Shown here: piece by piece, positions 8,391 to 15,874 of the stretch
Position numbering within the stretch: the stretch's first letter is position 1
Layout of the letters: every line of letters begins with the position of its first letter
NCBI GenBank assembly: GCA_040081465.1
Contig: JBEBGL010000012.1
Location: forward strand, 1-64,000
Source of the DNA: UBA668 sp040081465
Lineage (GTDB): Bacteria; Actinomycetota; Acidimicrobiia; Acidimicrobiales; Ilumatobacteraceae
DNA: 64,000 nt
Direction: 5' to 3'
The notes under the pieces: model-generated
Database searches by the model: none
The model's input: the letters and a program-made list of their open reading frames with translations, nothing else
Told to the model about the DNA's origin: nothing
Program-made: the position numbers and the translations under genes

Positions 8391-9695
8391 ATGGTGATGG
8401 CCAGATTTCTCTTCATGCCCGAAAGCGCGTACGGGCCGACCAATAACTGCATCGGTATCGGCAACATTCTGCGTGAGCGCGGTCACACTGTGATCTTCGC
8501 CGCCGAAGCAAGTTGGCAGGGCAGATTGCAACCGCTCGGATTCGTCGAAGACCTCGTTGACTTAGCGCCACCGGCGGTTAGTGAACCGGGTGCGCCAGAA
8601 GCCGCTGCTGGCCAATTCTGGATCGACTTCATCCGAGACACTTCACCTGTGTTCCGGTTACCGACCATCGAGCAACTCACGCAGTTCATTCAGCCGACGT
8701 GGCAGGCATTGATTGACGGTGCCATGTTTTGCCAACCGCAACTTCGCGAAATAGTCGAGCGTCAACGGCCCGATGTGATCATCGAAGACAACGTCAACTG
8801 CTTCCCTGCCCTTGTAACCGCGGGTGTGCCATTCGTGCGTTCAGTGAGTTGTCAACCGCTGGAGATGAAGGGTGCTGATATCCCACCCGTGTTCAGTGGC
8901 TACGCCAGCGACGATCGCAGCCAATGGGCCGAATTCCGCGCGGAGTACGACCGCACACATCGCGACATGTGGCGTGGGTACAACGAGTGGGTGCAGTCGT
9001 GTGGCGCACAACCGCTCGCCGACTTGGAGTTCATTCACGAAGGCGCGGCGAACCTCTACCTCTATCCCGAGGTCGCCGACTACACCGACCGACGACCGCT
9101 GGGCAGCGCTTGGCATCGGCTCGATTCGTCGGTTCGCGCAACCGACGAACCATGGACGGTGCCGGAGCAACTCACGAGCACCGACCCGGCCAGCAAGCTT
9201 GTGTACCTCTCACTTGGTTCACTCGGGTCTGCCGACGTCGACCTGATGCGAAGGCTGGTCGCCATCCTTGGCAAGACGCGCCATCGCTTCATCGTCTCGA
9301 AAGGTCCACTCGCCGACGAATACGAGCTGCCCTCCAACATGTGGGGCGCTGCGCAAGTTCCGCAAACCAACGTGCTGCCGCACGTCGACCTGGTCATAAC
9401 GCATGGCGGCAACAACACGACTGTCGAGGCGTTCCACTTCGGCAAGCCGATGATTCTGCTACCGCTGTTCTGGGATCAGTATGACAACGCGCAACGGGTG
9501 CACGAACTGGGTTACGGCGTTCGTTTGTCCACTTACTCGTTTGCGGACGACGAGCTAACCAGCGCAGTCGATCGGCTACTGGCCGACACCGAACTGCATG
9601 CTCGCATGGCCACCAACGCGACGACCATCCGCGGCCGTAATGGCACAGCGAAGGCAGCGACCTTGATCGAAGGCCTCGTCGGCGCTAGCTCGTAG
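8391..9695 (+). CDS. GT1-family glycosyltransferase (UDP-glucuronosyl/macrolide type)
   Basis: 434 aa with GT-B fold. The N-terminal acceptor domain opens with RFLFMPESAYGPTNNCIGIGNILRERGHTV in pattern (G-rich loop, then a Rossmann strand); the C-terminal donor domain has VYLSLGSLGS and the nucleotide-sugar signature VLPHVDLVITHGGNNTTVEA followed by PMILLPLFWDQYDNAQ. These are typical of enzymes that glycosylate small hydrophobic molecules. Start at ATG 8391 or the ATG at 8397. The phosphoglycerate mutase gene begins four bases after the stop. Acceptor unknown. Confidence 0.88.
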   Translation: MVMARFLFMPESAYGPTNNCIGIGNILRERGHTVIFAAEASWQGRLQPLGFVEDLVDLAPPAVSEPGAPEAAAGQFWIDFIRDTSPVFRLPTIEQLTQFIQPTWQALIDGAMFCQPQLREIVERQRPDVIIEDNVNCFPALVTAGVPFVRSVSCQPLEMKGADIPPVFSGYASDDRSQWAEFRAEYDRTHRDMWRGYNEWVQSCGAQPLADLEFIHEGAANLYLYPEVADYTDRRPLGSAWHRLDSSVRATDEPWTVPEQLTSTDPASKLVYLSLGSLGSADVDLMRRLVAILGKTRHRFIVSKGPLADEYELPSNMWGAAQVPQTNVLPHVDLVITHGGNNTTVEAFHFGKPMILLPLFWDQYDNAQRVHELGYGVRLSTYSFADDELTSAVDRLLADTELHARMATNATTIRGRNGTAKAATLIEGLVGASS

Positions 9696-9698
9696 CAT

Positions 9699-10451
9699 GT
9701 GGGCGTGACCGGCACCCTCGTCATATTGCGCCACGGCGAGAGCACGTGGAATCAGCAAAACCTCTTCACCGGTTGGCACGACGTGCCATTGACCGCGAAG
9801 GGTGCAGCGGAAGCCGCTGCTGCTGGCCACACCATGGCTGCCGAGGGCCTGCGATTCGATGTCGCCCACACATCGCTGCTCGATCGCGCGGTGGTGACGT
9901 GCCAACTGGCATTGGAGGCGATGAAGCAGGTGTCGTTGCCAGTGCAGCGCAACTGGCGATTGAACGAGCGGCACTACGGCGCGTTGCAAGGCTTGGATAA
10001 GAAGGCGACCACAGCGCTTCATGGCGCTGAGCAAACTCATCTATGGCGACGCAGTTACGACGTTCCGCCACCGCCGGTAGGTACCGACAGTCCCGAGCAC
10101 CCGATCAACGATCCGCGTTACCGACTCTTGCCGCCAGACGTATTACCAGCAACCGAGTGCCTAGCTGATGTCGTTGCGCGCGTCCTGCCTTACTGGCACG
10201 ACGTTGTGGCACCGCAGTTGTTGGCCGACCAGAACGTGCTGATCGTGGCGCACGGAAACTCTCTACGCGCACTGTTGATGCATCTTGAAGGAGTCTCACG
10301 CGACGACATCGCGGAGTTGAACATTCCTACTGGTGCACCACGCCGCTATCGCTTCGATGCGGCGCTCCGCGTAACCAATGCTGCGTACCTGGGCGATCAG
10401 CAAGCGATTGCCGCCGCCGCCGCCCAGGTCGCTGCACAGTCAAAGGCTTAG
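9699..10451 (+). CDS. gpmA: 2,3-bisphosphoglycerate-dependent phosphoglycerate mutase
   Basis: 250 aa from GTG 9699 (a second GTG at 9705 gives the more usual short N-terminus TGTLVILRHGES). Catalytic phospho-His in LRHGESTWN, the family loop NLFTGWHDVPLT, ERHYGALQG, and the second His in VAHGNSLRALL are all present. Interconverts 3- and 2-phosphoglycerate in glycolysis and gluconeogenesis. Cytoplasmic. Convergent with the small membrane protein gene that ends 12 bases away. Confidence 0.95.
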   Translation: MGVTGTLVILRHGESTWNQQNLFTGWHDVPLTAKGAAEAAAAGHTMAAEGLRFDVAHTSLLDRAVVTCQLALEAMKQVSLPVQRNWRLNERHYGALQGLDKKATTALHGAEQTHLWRRSYDVPPPPVGTDSPEHPINDPRYRLLPPDVLPATECLADVVARVLPYWHDVVAPQLLADQNVLIVAHGNSLRALLMHLEGVSRDDIAELNIPTGAPRRYRFDAALRVTNAAYLGDQQAIAAAAAQVAAQSKA

Positions 10452-10462
10452 ACAGCCGACGC

Positions 10463-10633
10463 TTACCAGGCCGCTTCGGCGGTGTCCCACAAAGTCGGGA
10501 ACAACCAGAGGGCGAGGCCAAGTGGCACCTCGGTGATGCTCCGACGCCCCAACTTCACGCCTCTGCCCAAGAACGAAAACACAAAAACGATGAACGCTGC
10601 GAGATAAAAGAAAAAACGAATCTTCGGATCCAC
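10463..10633 (-). CDS. 56-aa membrane protein, tandem copy 2
   Basis: GTG start at 10633 with AAGGAG five bases upstream; TAA stop at 10463. Translation begins VDPKIRFFFYLAAFIVFVF and ends LWLFPTLWDTAEAAW. It has the same length as the upstream gene at 10704-10874 and shares KIRFFFYLAA, VPLGLALW and PTLWD with it, so the two are tandem duplicates. Two hydrophobic segments (about 5-22 and 36-48) suggest a small integral membrane protein. Its ribosome binding site lies inside a perfect 14-bp hairpin. Function unknown. Confidence 0.8.
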   Translation of the reverse strand: MDPKIRFFFYLAAFIVFVFSFLGRGVKLGRRSITEVPLGLALWLFPTLWDTAEAAW

Positions 10634-10637
10634 TGAC

Positions 10638-10682
10638 ACTCCTTGGGTAGGTGAAATTGCTGGGATGTCCTACCCAAGGAGT
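10638..10682 (-). promoter_or_regulatory. RNA hairpin that can sequester the ribosome binding site of the downstream small gene
   Basis: A perfect 14-bp inverted repeat, arms 10638-10651 and 10669-10682, with a 17-base loop. Read in the minus-strand transcript, the 3' arm contains the AAGGAG Shine-Dalgarno of the gene starting at 10633, and the 5' arm contains the complementary CTCCTT. There is no following U-run, so a translation switch (thermosensor, ligand switch or coupling device) fits better than a terminator. Confidence 0.6.
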
Positions 10683-10703
10683 CAGTCAGTCAAACAACGC
10701 TCT

Positions 10704-10874
10704 TTAGAAGGCGACTTCGCCCACGTCCCACAGCGTGGGGATCACCCAAAGTGCGAGGCCCAGCGGCACGAGCGCCAGCGCTTTGCCGCCGAGCTTGAAG
10801 CCGCTTCCCAGGGCCGCGATGACCCACACGATTACCGCTGCAAGATAGAAGAAGAACCTGATCTTGTCGTCCAT
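10704..10874 (-). CDS. 56-aa membrane protein, tandem copy 1
   Basis: 56 aa from ATG 10874, chosen over ATG 10880 because AAGGAG is eight bases upstream of the former and only two from the latter. Sequence opens MDDKIRFFFYLAAVIVWVIA and ends VIPTLWDVGEVAF. Two hydrophobic helices are predicted. Paralogue of the gene immediately downstream (same strand, 70 bases apart). Lies at the edge of the stress island; function unknown. Confidence 0.82.
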   Translation of the reverse strand: MDDKIRFFFYLAAVIVWVIAALGSGFKLGGKALALVPLGLALWVIPTLWDVGEVAF

Positions 10875-10938
10875 TTTCATGACTCCTTGTCTAGGTGTGC
10901 TTCGAGACGCCTCACCGGAGGAACCCGACCAGACGTTG

Positions 10939-10963
10939 GTTTGAGTCTCGCGCAGGTGGGTAG
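10939..10963 (+). promoter_or_regulatory. SigB/SigF-type promoter for the 50-aa membrane protein
   Basis: GTTT at 10939-10942, 15-base spacer, GGGTAG at 10958-10963. The gene it faces starts at 11011. One of eleven such elements in this region. Confidence 0.6.
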
Positions 10964-11010
10964 TCATTTCGGTGAACCCCCGCTACGGCGGACTACAAGG
11001 AGAGCTCAAC

Positions 11011-11163
11011 ATGAATTCAACCGTTCTGATGATTCTCGCAGTCATCTTGGCTGTCGTCGGCGTCGTCCAACTGATCCAGGGACAGATCATCTTCGGCATC
11101 GTGCTGTTGATTGCTGCCGCCCTCGTCGGTCCCGGAGGACACAGCATCTTTCGAAAGAGCTGA
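11011..11163 (+). CDS. 50-aa hydrophobic membrane protein
   Basis: Starts at ATG 11011 with AAGGAGAG six bases upstream. The sequence (MNSTVLMILAVILAVVGVVQ..., ending GPGGHSIFRKS) is nearly all hydrophobic in residues 4-42, giving two short transmembrane helices. Preceded by a SigF-type promoter and followed by a strong terminator, so it is a single-gene transcription unit. It resembles small actinobacterial stress-associated membrane proteins in general look, but I cannot name a family. Confidence 0.8.
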   Translation: MNSTVLMILAVILAVVGVVQLIQGQIIFGIVLLIAAALVGPGGHSIFRKS

Positions 11164-11187
11164 CAACCCACTGACTGACTAAGTCCT

Positions 11188-11230
11188 CAACGGCCCCGGT
11201 AGCCCCCGCTTCCGGGGCCGTTGTGCATTT
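11188..11230 (+). terminator. Rho-independent terminator after the 50-aa membrane protein gene
   Basis: A perfect 12-bp stem, CAACGGCCCCGG (11188-11199) with CCGGGGCCGTTG (11212-11223), 12-base loop, followed by TGCATTTTC. It may act in both directions, also ending the usp transcript, which stops at 11264 on the other strand. Confidence 0.8.
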
Positions 11231-11263
11231 TCCGTCGGGCCACTAGAGCGGACGTGCAACGGG

Positions 11264-11761
11264 TTAGCGCGCGACGAGAACCGGAACGTCGGATTCGCGC
11301 AGCACGAACCCCGACACCGAAGGCATCACAAGCCGACTAAACCAACTGCGCTCGTGCGACCCGATCACGATGACATCCGCATCATGATTGATTGCAGCGG
11401 TCACAATCGCGTGCGCAGCATCGCCGGTGTCGCCAATCGACTTCGCGCCTTCGAGGCCGGCAGCTGATGCGACATCCTCTGCGGTGTGTACGGCGTTGGC
11501 TACTCCATCGACGGTCGATCCATCACCATTCGGCCCGATCGGCCCTTTCATCGCAAATGGAAAACCACCGGTCGCGCCGGCGCCAGGCATCGCGACGGGA
11601 TACACCTGGCCGTACTGAAACGCATCGTCGCCCCAGATCATCGGATTGGCCGACACATTCAACACGATGTAGTCGGCATCGTCGCCGAATAGTCGATGCG
11701 CCGTCTTCGCGGCGGAGATAGATGTATCGGAGTCGTCGACGGCAATCAGAACTCTGGTCAT
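11264..11761 (-). CDS. Universal stress protein (UspA family)
   Basis: 165 aa from ATG 11761 (MTRVLIAVDDSDTS). UspA fold: beta-1 VLIAVDDSD, nucleotide-binding loop VIVIGSHERSWFSRLVMPSVSG near the C-terminus (GSHxRS-x9-GS-like), ending in ESDVPVLVAR. ATP-binding type is likely because the G-2x-G-9x-G(S) spacing is roughly kept. The start lies nine bases from a SigF-type -10 (GGGAAC), suggesting a leaderless transcript. Divergent from the antiporter gene, which has its own promoter of the same class. Confidence 0.9.
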   Translation of the reverse strand: MTRVLIAVDDSDTSISAAKTAHRLFGDDADYIVLNVSANPMIWGDDAFQYGQVYPVAMPGAGATGGFPFAMKGPIGPNGDGSTVDGVANAVHTAEDVASAAGLEGAKSIGDTGDAAHAIVTAAINHDADVIVIGSHERSWFSRLVMPSVSGFVLRESDVPVLVAR

Positions 11762-11770
11762 GTACGTGGC

Positions 11771-11796
11771 GTTCCCCATTTCGGTGAATCTCAAAC
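11771..11796 (-). promoter_or_regulatory. SigB/SigF-type promoter for usp
   Basis: On the minus strand GTTT (11796-11793), 16-base spacer, GGGAAC (11776-11771). The usp ATG is nine bases downstream of the -10 box. Confidence 0.7.
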
Positions 11797-11814
11797 GCCG
11801 CGCGGGTGTCGCTC

Positions 11815-11840
11815 GTTTACATCACTCGCTCGATGGGTAT
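11815..11840 (+). promoter_or_regulatory. SigB/SigF-type promoter for the antiporter gene
   Basis: GTTT at 11815-11818, 16-base spacer, GGGTAT at 11835-11840: an exact match to the consensus described for actinobacterial SigF and close to B. subtilis SigB promoters. Back-to-back with the usp promoter. Confidence 0.75.
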
Positions 11841-11875
11841 CCGTATCCCGATCTCGTCGGATTGGGAGGACCAGC

Positions 11876-13165
11876 ATCGATTACAGGCTTGCCTTCATCG
11901 CGCTCGGCGTGCTGATCGTGGCGGCTGCATGGGCTCCGATCTATCTCAGCAAGCGCCCGCTGTCGTTGCCGATCTTGTTAGTGATTGCTGGTGCGTTGTT
12001 GGGTCGCGCGCTGCCTGGTTTCGAGGTGAGGCCCAGTGGCGAGCACATGCAGTTGACCGAGCACGCAGCAGAAATCGGCGTCCTCGTCTCGTTGCTCGCC
12101 GCAGGACTGAGCATTGATCGACGGCCGGGGTGGCGGCAGTGGGCGACCACTTGGAAGCTGCTGACGATCGCAATGGTGCTGACCATCGCCGGGTTGGCAG
12201 TGGCGGGTTGGTGGATCATCGGCCTTGTTCCTGCAAGCGCTCTGTTGCTCGGCGCAGTCATTGCGCCAACAGATCCGGTACTCGCCTCCGACGTGCAGGT
12301 CGGTGCCCCTGCAGTCGACGGAGCACCGATGAACCGCGAGGACGAGGTTCGATTCTCTCTGACCAGCGAGGCGGGTCTCAACGACGGACTCGCGTTTCCA
12401 TTTGTTCTAGCTGCGGTCGCGATGGCGACGCACGGTGCGCGCCCTGGCGGCTGGATTCTTGAATGGGTGCTCTCAGATCTTCTGGCTCGCATCGCCATCG
12501 GCATCGCGGTGGGTTGGCTAGCCGGCAAGCTCCTCAGTCGCGTCGTGTTCGATCCGCCAGGTCCACTCACCGCGCTCGCAGAAACGACGGAGGGCTTCGT
12601 AGCGCTCGGCGCGATTCTGTTGACGTACGGCCTAACCGAAGTGGCGCACGGATACGGCTTCCTCGCGGTATTCATTGCCGCCGTCACGTTGCGCGACAGC
12701 CGACGCGACCACTCATTCCACCGAGTGCTTCACGAATTTGCGGGCCAGCTTGAGCAACTACTCGCGCTGGGGTTGCTTGTGTTGTTTGGCGCGGCGATCT
12801 CTACTGGATTGCTTGGCGACCTGCGGTGGGAGGGCGTGGTCGTGGGCCTGCTAGCGATCTTCGTGATTCGACCCGTTGCTGCCCGACTAGCCCTCATTGG
12901 TACAACCACGAGCCGCGTCGAGCGACGAGCGATCGGCTTTTTCGGCATTCGCGGAATCGGATCGTTGTACTACCTCGCGTATGCAAGCCGACGTGCCGAG
13001 TTTGCGCAGATCGACGCGGTGTGGTCGACAGTTGCGTTCACAGTCATCGTTTCCGTCGTAGTACACGGTGTCACCGCAACTCCGGTGATGCAAATGCTTG
13101 ACCGTCGTCGCGCACGCCAGCGCGCTCGTCTACAGCGAACTAGTCGCAGGTGGCGAACCGGCTAA
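11876..13165 (+). CDS. Monovalent cation/proton antiporter, CPA1 family
   Basis: About 429 aa with some 12 transmembrane segments. Typical CPA1 features: APIYLSKRPLSLPILLVIAG near the N-terminus, AAEIGVLVSLLAAGLSID, and VIAPTDPVLASDVQVG with the ND/PTDPV ion-binding motif, then SEAGLNDGLAFPFV. No ATG, GTG or TTG lies in frame between the SigF-type promoter and the first conserved helix. GGGAGGA at 11864-11870 sits five bases before an ATC codon, which gives the N-terminus MDYRLAFIALGVL; I use that ATC, but GTG 11909 is the first canonical codon. Exchanges Na+ or K+ for H+ and would serve osmotic or pH stress. Confidence 0.85.
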   Translation: MDYRLAFIALGVLIVAAAWAPIYLSKRPLSLPILLVIAGALLGRALPGFEVRPSGEHMQLTEHAAEIGVLVSLLAAGLSIDRRPGWRQWATTWKLLTIAMVLTIAGLAVAGWWIIGLVPASALLLGAVIAPTDPVLASDVQVGAPAVDGAPMNREDEVRFSLTSEAGLNDGLAFPFVLAAVAMATHGARPGGWILEWVLSDLLARIAIGIAVGWLAGKLLSRVVFDPPGPLTALAETTEGFVALGAILLTYGLTEVAHGYGFLAVFIAAVTLRDSRRDHSFHRVLHEFAGQLEQLLALGLLVLFGAAISTGLLGDLRWEGVVVGLLAIFVIRPVAARLALIGTTTSRVERRAIGFFGIRGIGSLYYLAYASRRAEFAQIDAVWSTVAFTVIVSVVVHGVTATPVMQMLDRRRARQRARLQRTSRRWRTG

Positions 13166-13797
13166 GCGTTCTGGGTTGCGCGCGTAGCTTCGTCGCAGCG
13201 CAACTCGATCGCATCCCAGTTGAGATGGGCGATCGCGGCCTCGACCCATGCGGCGCGTTCGTTCTTGTGAGTCAGGTAGTAGGCGTGCTCCCACACGTCA
13301 ATGACTGCGACTAACCGCGAGCACGGGACGAACCCATTGTTGTGATTGAGAATCGAGCCATCTCGCAACTTGCCCGTCGAAGGGTCGATAGCGATCGCGC
13401 CCCAGCCTGAGCCCTGAACTTTCACGGCCGCCGAGGTGAGCATGGCGGTGAAGCGCTCGACCGAGCCAAAGTCGGCCTTGATGCGGGAGGCAAGATCTGC
13501 GGACGGTCGACCGGACTCGGGGGAGATGCTCGTCCAGAACAGCGAGTGCATGAGGTGGCCAGAAAGGTTGAACGCAAGCGTGGACTGAGCCGCACCGAGT
13601 TTCGCTTCGTCGCTCGGATCGATCTTGCCCAGTAGCTCGGCAGCTGCGTTCGCCTCTTTGACGTACGTGGCGTGATGCTTTCCGTGATGCAACTTCAGCG
13701 TTTCAGCTGGGCACCACGGAGCCAAGGCGTCGTAAGAGTACGGAAGCTCAGGAAGCACATACAGGTCAGTTGTCGTTGATGTCGAAGTGGTTGGCAT
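13162..13797 (-). CDS. Superoxide dismutase, Fe/Mn family
   Basis: 211 aa. Metal ligands visible: first His in LKLHHGKHHATYV (about residue 37), second His in HLMHSLFW (about 84), Asp and His in VIDVWEHAYYL. Active-site gateway and secondary-sphere motifs GSGWGAI and NLSGHLMH are present; which metal is used cannot be decided. Converts superoxide to hydrogen peroxide and oxygen. The ATG lies nine bases after a perfect SigF-type -10 box, pointing to a leaderless, stress-induced mRNA. No signal peptide, so cytoplasmic. Its stop overlaps the convergent antiporter gene by four bases. Confidence 0.93.
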   Translation of the reverse strand: MPTTSTSTTTDLYVLPELPYSYDALAPWCPAETLKLHHGKHHATYVKEANAAAELLGKIDPSDEAKLGAAQSTLAFNLSGHLMHSLFWTSISPESGRPSADLASRIKADFGSVERFTAMLTSAAVKVQGSGWGAIAIDPSTGKLRDGSILNHNNGFVPCSRLVAVIDVWEHAYYLTHKNERAAWVEAAIAHLNWDAIELRCDEATRATQNA

Positions 13798-13806
13798 GGT
13801 TAGGTT

Positions 13807-13832
13807 TTACCCACTCGAATCGCGGCCGAAAC
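13807..13832 (-). promoter_or_regulatory. SigB/SigF-type promoter for superoxide dismutase
   Basis: On the minus strand GTTT (13832-13829), 16-base spacer, GGGTAA (13812-13807). The SOD ATG is nine bases downstream. Confidence 0.72.
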
Positions 13833-13863
13833 GCTGGCCCGAAGCGGTAGGTACTCTTTCTGG

Positions 13864-15516
13864 GTGCAGACACTCGATCAACCGGATCGGGAGTCGTTCG
13901 CGCCTGTGGCCCGGTTGGCCCGCCAGTTGCTGGCCGCACCGATCAGCTTCGTCACCGTCATCGACGCTTTGGGCAAACCAGCCACATACCTGCTGAATCT
14001 TGATGAGAGCGACAACGAGAACGACTGGAGCGCGCTCAGCGTCGCGATCGCGGAGTTGACGCTCGCTCACGAAGGCGTGCTGGAGATGAGTGACGGCCGT
14101 GACGATCCGACATTGGCCGCTCTAACTCGCAACTCGGAGACGTGCGCTTTTCTCGCGCAACGCTTAGTCGATATAGCGACAACGGTATGCGGAGTCTTTG
14201 GTGTTATCGACCGCCGCCGACGCAACTGGACTGACCAAGACCGATCCACGCTGGTTGACCTCAGCGGATTTGCCGTCGCAGAGATCGAGCGGCGGCACGC
14301 GATACGCCTGAAGTTCGCACAAGACCACTCAACGGAGCAGCTCCTCCACTTGGCAAAGGCCCTCACCGCAGCGGCCGGCATTGAAGAGATCATGCAGCGC
14401 ACGAGCCGGATTGCGGGCGACCTCCTGGGCGCATCGCTAGCGAATGCCGCGATCATTGATCCGGAGGCGGGTGACCTCAAGTTGCTCTACGGAAAGTCGA
14501 TCGGAATCGACGACGAGAACCGCTCGACGCGACTGCCTCTGGATGCCACAAGTCCGCTCGGTCGCGCCGTGCTGACCGGTATTCCCATAAACCTGGCGAG
14601 CCCGGACGAGATCGCGAATGAGTTCCCGCGCGAGGCGGTCGACGCCGAACGCGCCGGCTTGCGAGCCCTCGCCGCCTACCCAACACGGAAGGGTCATGCC
14701 GCGATTGGCTTTGCGTGGACGCAACCCGTGGCCTTCACCGATGCGTTGAGTCGCACGTTGGCCACTGTCGCCGAATTGTTCGGGTTAGGTCTTGAGCGGG
14801 CATCAGTAAGTGATCGCGACCGCGCCGTCGCGCAGCGTTTGCAGCGCAGTCTGTTGCCCGGCGTTTTGCCGTTCGTGCCCGGCGCGCAAACAGCGGCCAT
14901 GTACGAGGCCGGCGCCGCGCACATGGAAGTCGGCGGCGACTGGTACGACATAGTCGCGGCTGGCCCAGATCGGTACGTCATCGGTATTGGCGATGTCGTC
15001 GGGCGTGGTCTGCACGCGGCGGTGACGATGGGAGAACTACGTCATGCCTTCGCGGCTCTCATCTCACGAACCGATTCACTCGCAGCCATCGTTGAGAACC
15101 TTGATCACTTCGCGCAAAACGTTGAGGGCGCGCGGCTCAGCACACTGGTCGCTGCTTCCTACGAACCATCAACCGGCAACCTCGAGTTGATTTCGGCAGG
15201 GCACATGCCTCCGATGGTTCGCCGCGCCGACGGCATCGTCACTCAGCTTCCGAGCGGTGGTCCTCCACTCGGCCTTGGAGAAGACATCCAGCGATCAACA
15301 ATCAAGACATCTCTCGCAGATGGCGAATCGTTGTGGTTGTACACCGATGGCCTCGTCGAACGACGCGGGGAGTCGGTTGATGTCGGCTTCAGTCGGTTGC
15401 GTACCGCAATCGAACAATTGGTCACGATCGACGGCGATGCGGCACTGCGCGAGGTCTACGAGGCGCTCGGTCGGCCCGCTGCCGACGATGTCGCTGTAGT
15501 CGTACTAATGCGTTAA
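13864..15516 (+). CDS. GAF-GAF-SpoIIE (PP2C) serine phosphatase, sigma-factor pathway activator
   Basis: 550 aa, GTG start 13864. Two GAF-like sensor domains (about 10-145 and 160-310) precede a PP2C/SpoIIE phosphatase domain (about 325-550). Metal-binding Asp residues are visible in VGGDWYDIVAAGPD, IGIGDVVGRGLHAA and near the end in AADDVAVVVLMR; LWLYTDGLVERRGE is also typical. In RsbU/RsbP-type systems such enzymes dephosphorylate a STAS anti-anti-sigma protein and so release the sigma factor. The STAS gene starts 47 bases downstream, its likely substrate. No transmembrane segment, so it senses a cytoplasmic cue. Confidence 0.9.
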   Translation: MQTLDQPDRESFAPVARLARQLLAAPISFVTVIDALGKPATYLLNLDESDNENDWSALSVAIAELTLAHEGVLEMSDGRDDPTLAALTRNSETCAFLAQRLVDIATTVCGVFGVIDRRRRNWTDQDRSTLVDLSGFAVAEIERRHAIRLKFAQDHSTEQLLHLAKALTAAAGIEEIMQRTSRIAGDLLGASLANAAIIDPEAGDLKLLYGKSIGIDDENRSTRLPLDATSPLGRAVLTGIPINLASPDEIANEFPREAVDAERAGLRALAAYPTRKGHAAIGFAWTQPVAFTDALSRTLATVAELFGLGLERASVSDRDRAVAQRLQRSLLPGVLPFVPGAQTAAMYEAGAAHMEVGGDWYDIVAAGPDRYVIGIGDVVGRGLHAAVTMGELRHAFAALISRTDSLAAIVENLDHFAQNVEGARLSTLVAASYEPSTGNLELISAGHMPPMVRRADGIVTQLPSGGPPLGLGEDIQRSTIKTSLADGESLWLYTDGLVERRGESVDVGFSRLRTAIEQLVTIDGDAALREVYEALGRPAADDVAVVVLMR

Positions 15517-15527
15517 CGACTCGCCAC

Positions 15528-15552
15528 GTTCATGGCACGAGCATCAGGGATA
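15528..15552 (+). promoter_or_regulatory. Weak SigB/SigF-like promoter for the first STAS gene
   Basis: GTTC at 15528-15531, 15-base spacer, GGGATA at 15547-15552, ten bases before the ATG at 15563. It departs from consensus at one position in each box, but keeps the spacing of the neighbouring promoters. Confidence 0.4.
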
Positions 15553-15562
15553 ACCTGTCCAC

Positions 15563-15874
15563 ATGGCGGAAAAATCCCCGGGCTTGCTCGACATCGAGGC
15601 GATCGACGGCGGGTTCCGTCTTTCCGGAGAAATCGATGCATCCTGCATTGAAGCTCTCGCGAGCATTCTGAACCCGTTACCCGAAGGCAGCGGCGACATC
15701 ACGATCCACCTTGGTGGTGTGGCCTTCATCGACTCGAGTGGACTTCGCGAACTCATCGATGCGCATCAGCGCGCGGAGCGAACTGGCAGGCGAGTTCTGA
15801 TGACCGAACCGTCGGCAGTAGTTGTGCGACTGTTCGAGATCTCGGGGCTTACGAAGTACCTGCACCTGGCGTAA
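15563..15874 (+). CDS. STAS-domain anti-anti-sigma factor
   Basis: 103 aa, a complete STAS domain. The regulatory serine lies in VAFIDSSGLREL, the site phosphorylated by RsbW-type kinases in SpoIIAA/RsbV proteins; the C-terminus FEISGLTKYLHLA is also conserved. When unphosphorylated it should bind the anti-sigma factor and free the sigma factor. Directly downstream of the SpoIIE phosphatase, overlaps the 3' end of the convergent RsbW-like gene by 26 bases. A second STAS protein is encoded at 16352-16660. Confidence 0.92.
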   Translation: MAEKSPGLLDIEAIDGGFRLSGEIDASCIEALASILNPLPEGSGDITIHLGGVAFIDSSGLRELIDAHQRAERTGRRVLMTEPSAVVVRLFEISGLTKYLHLA

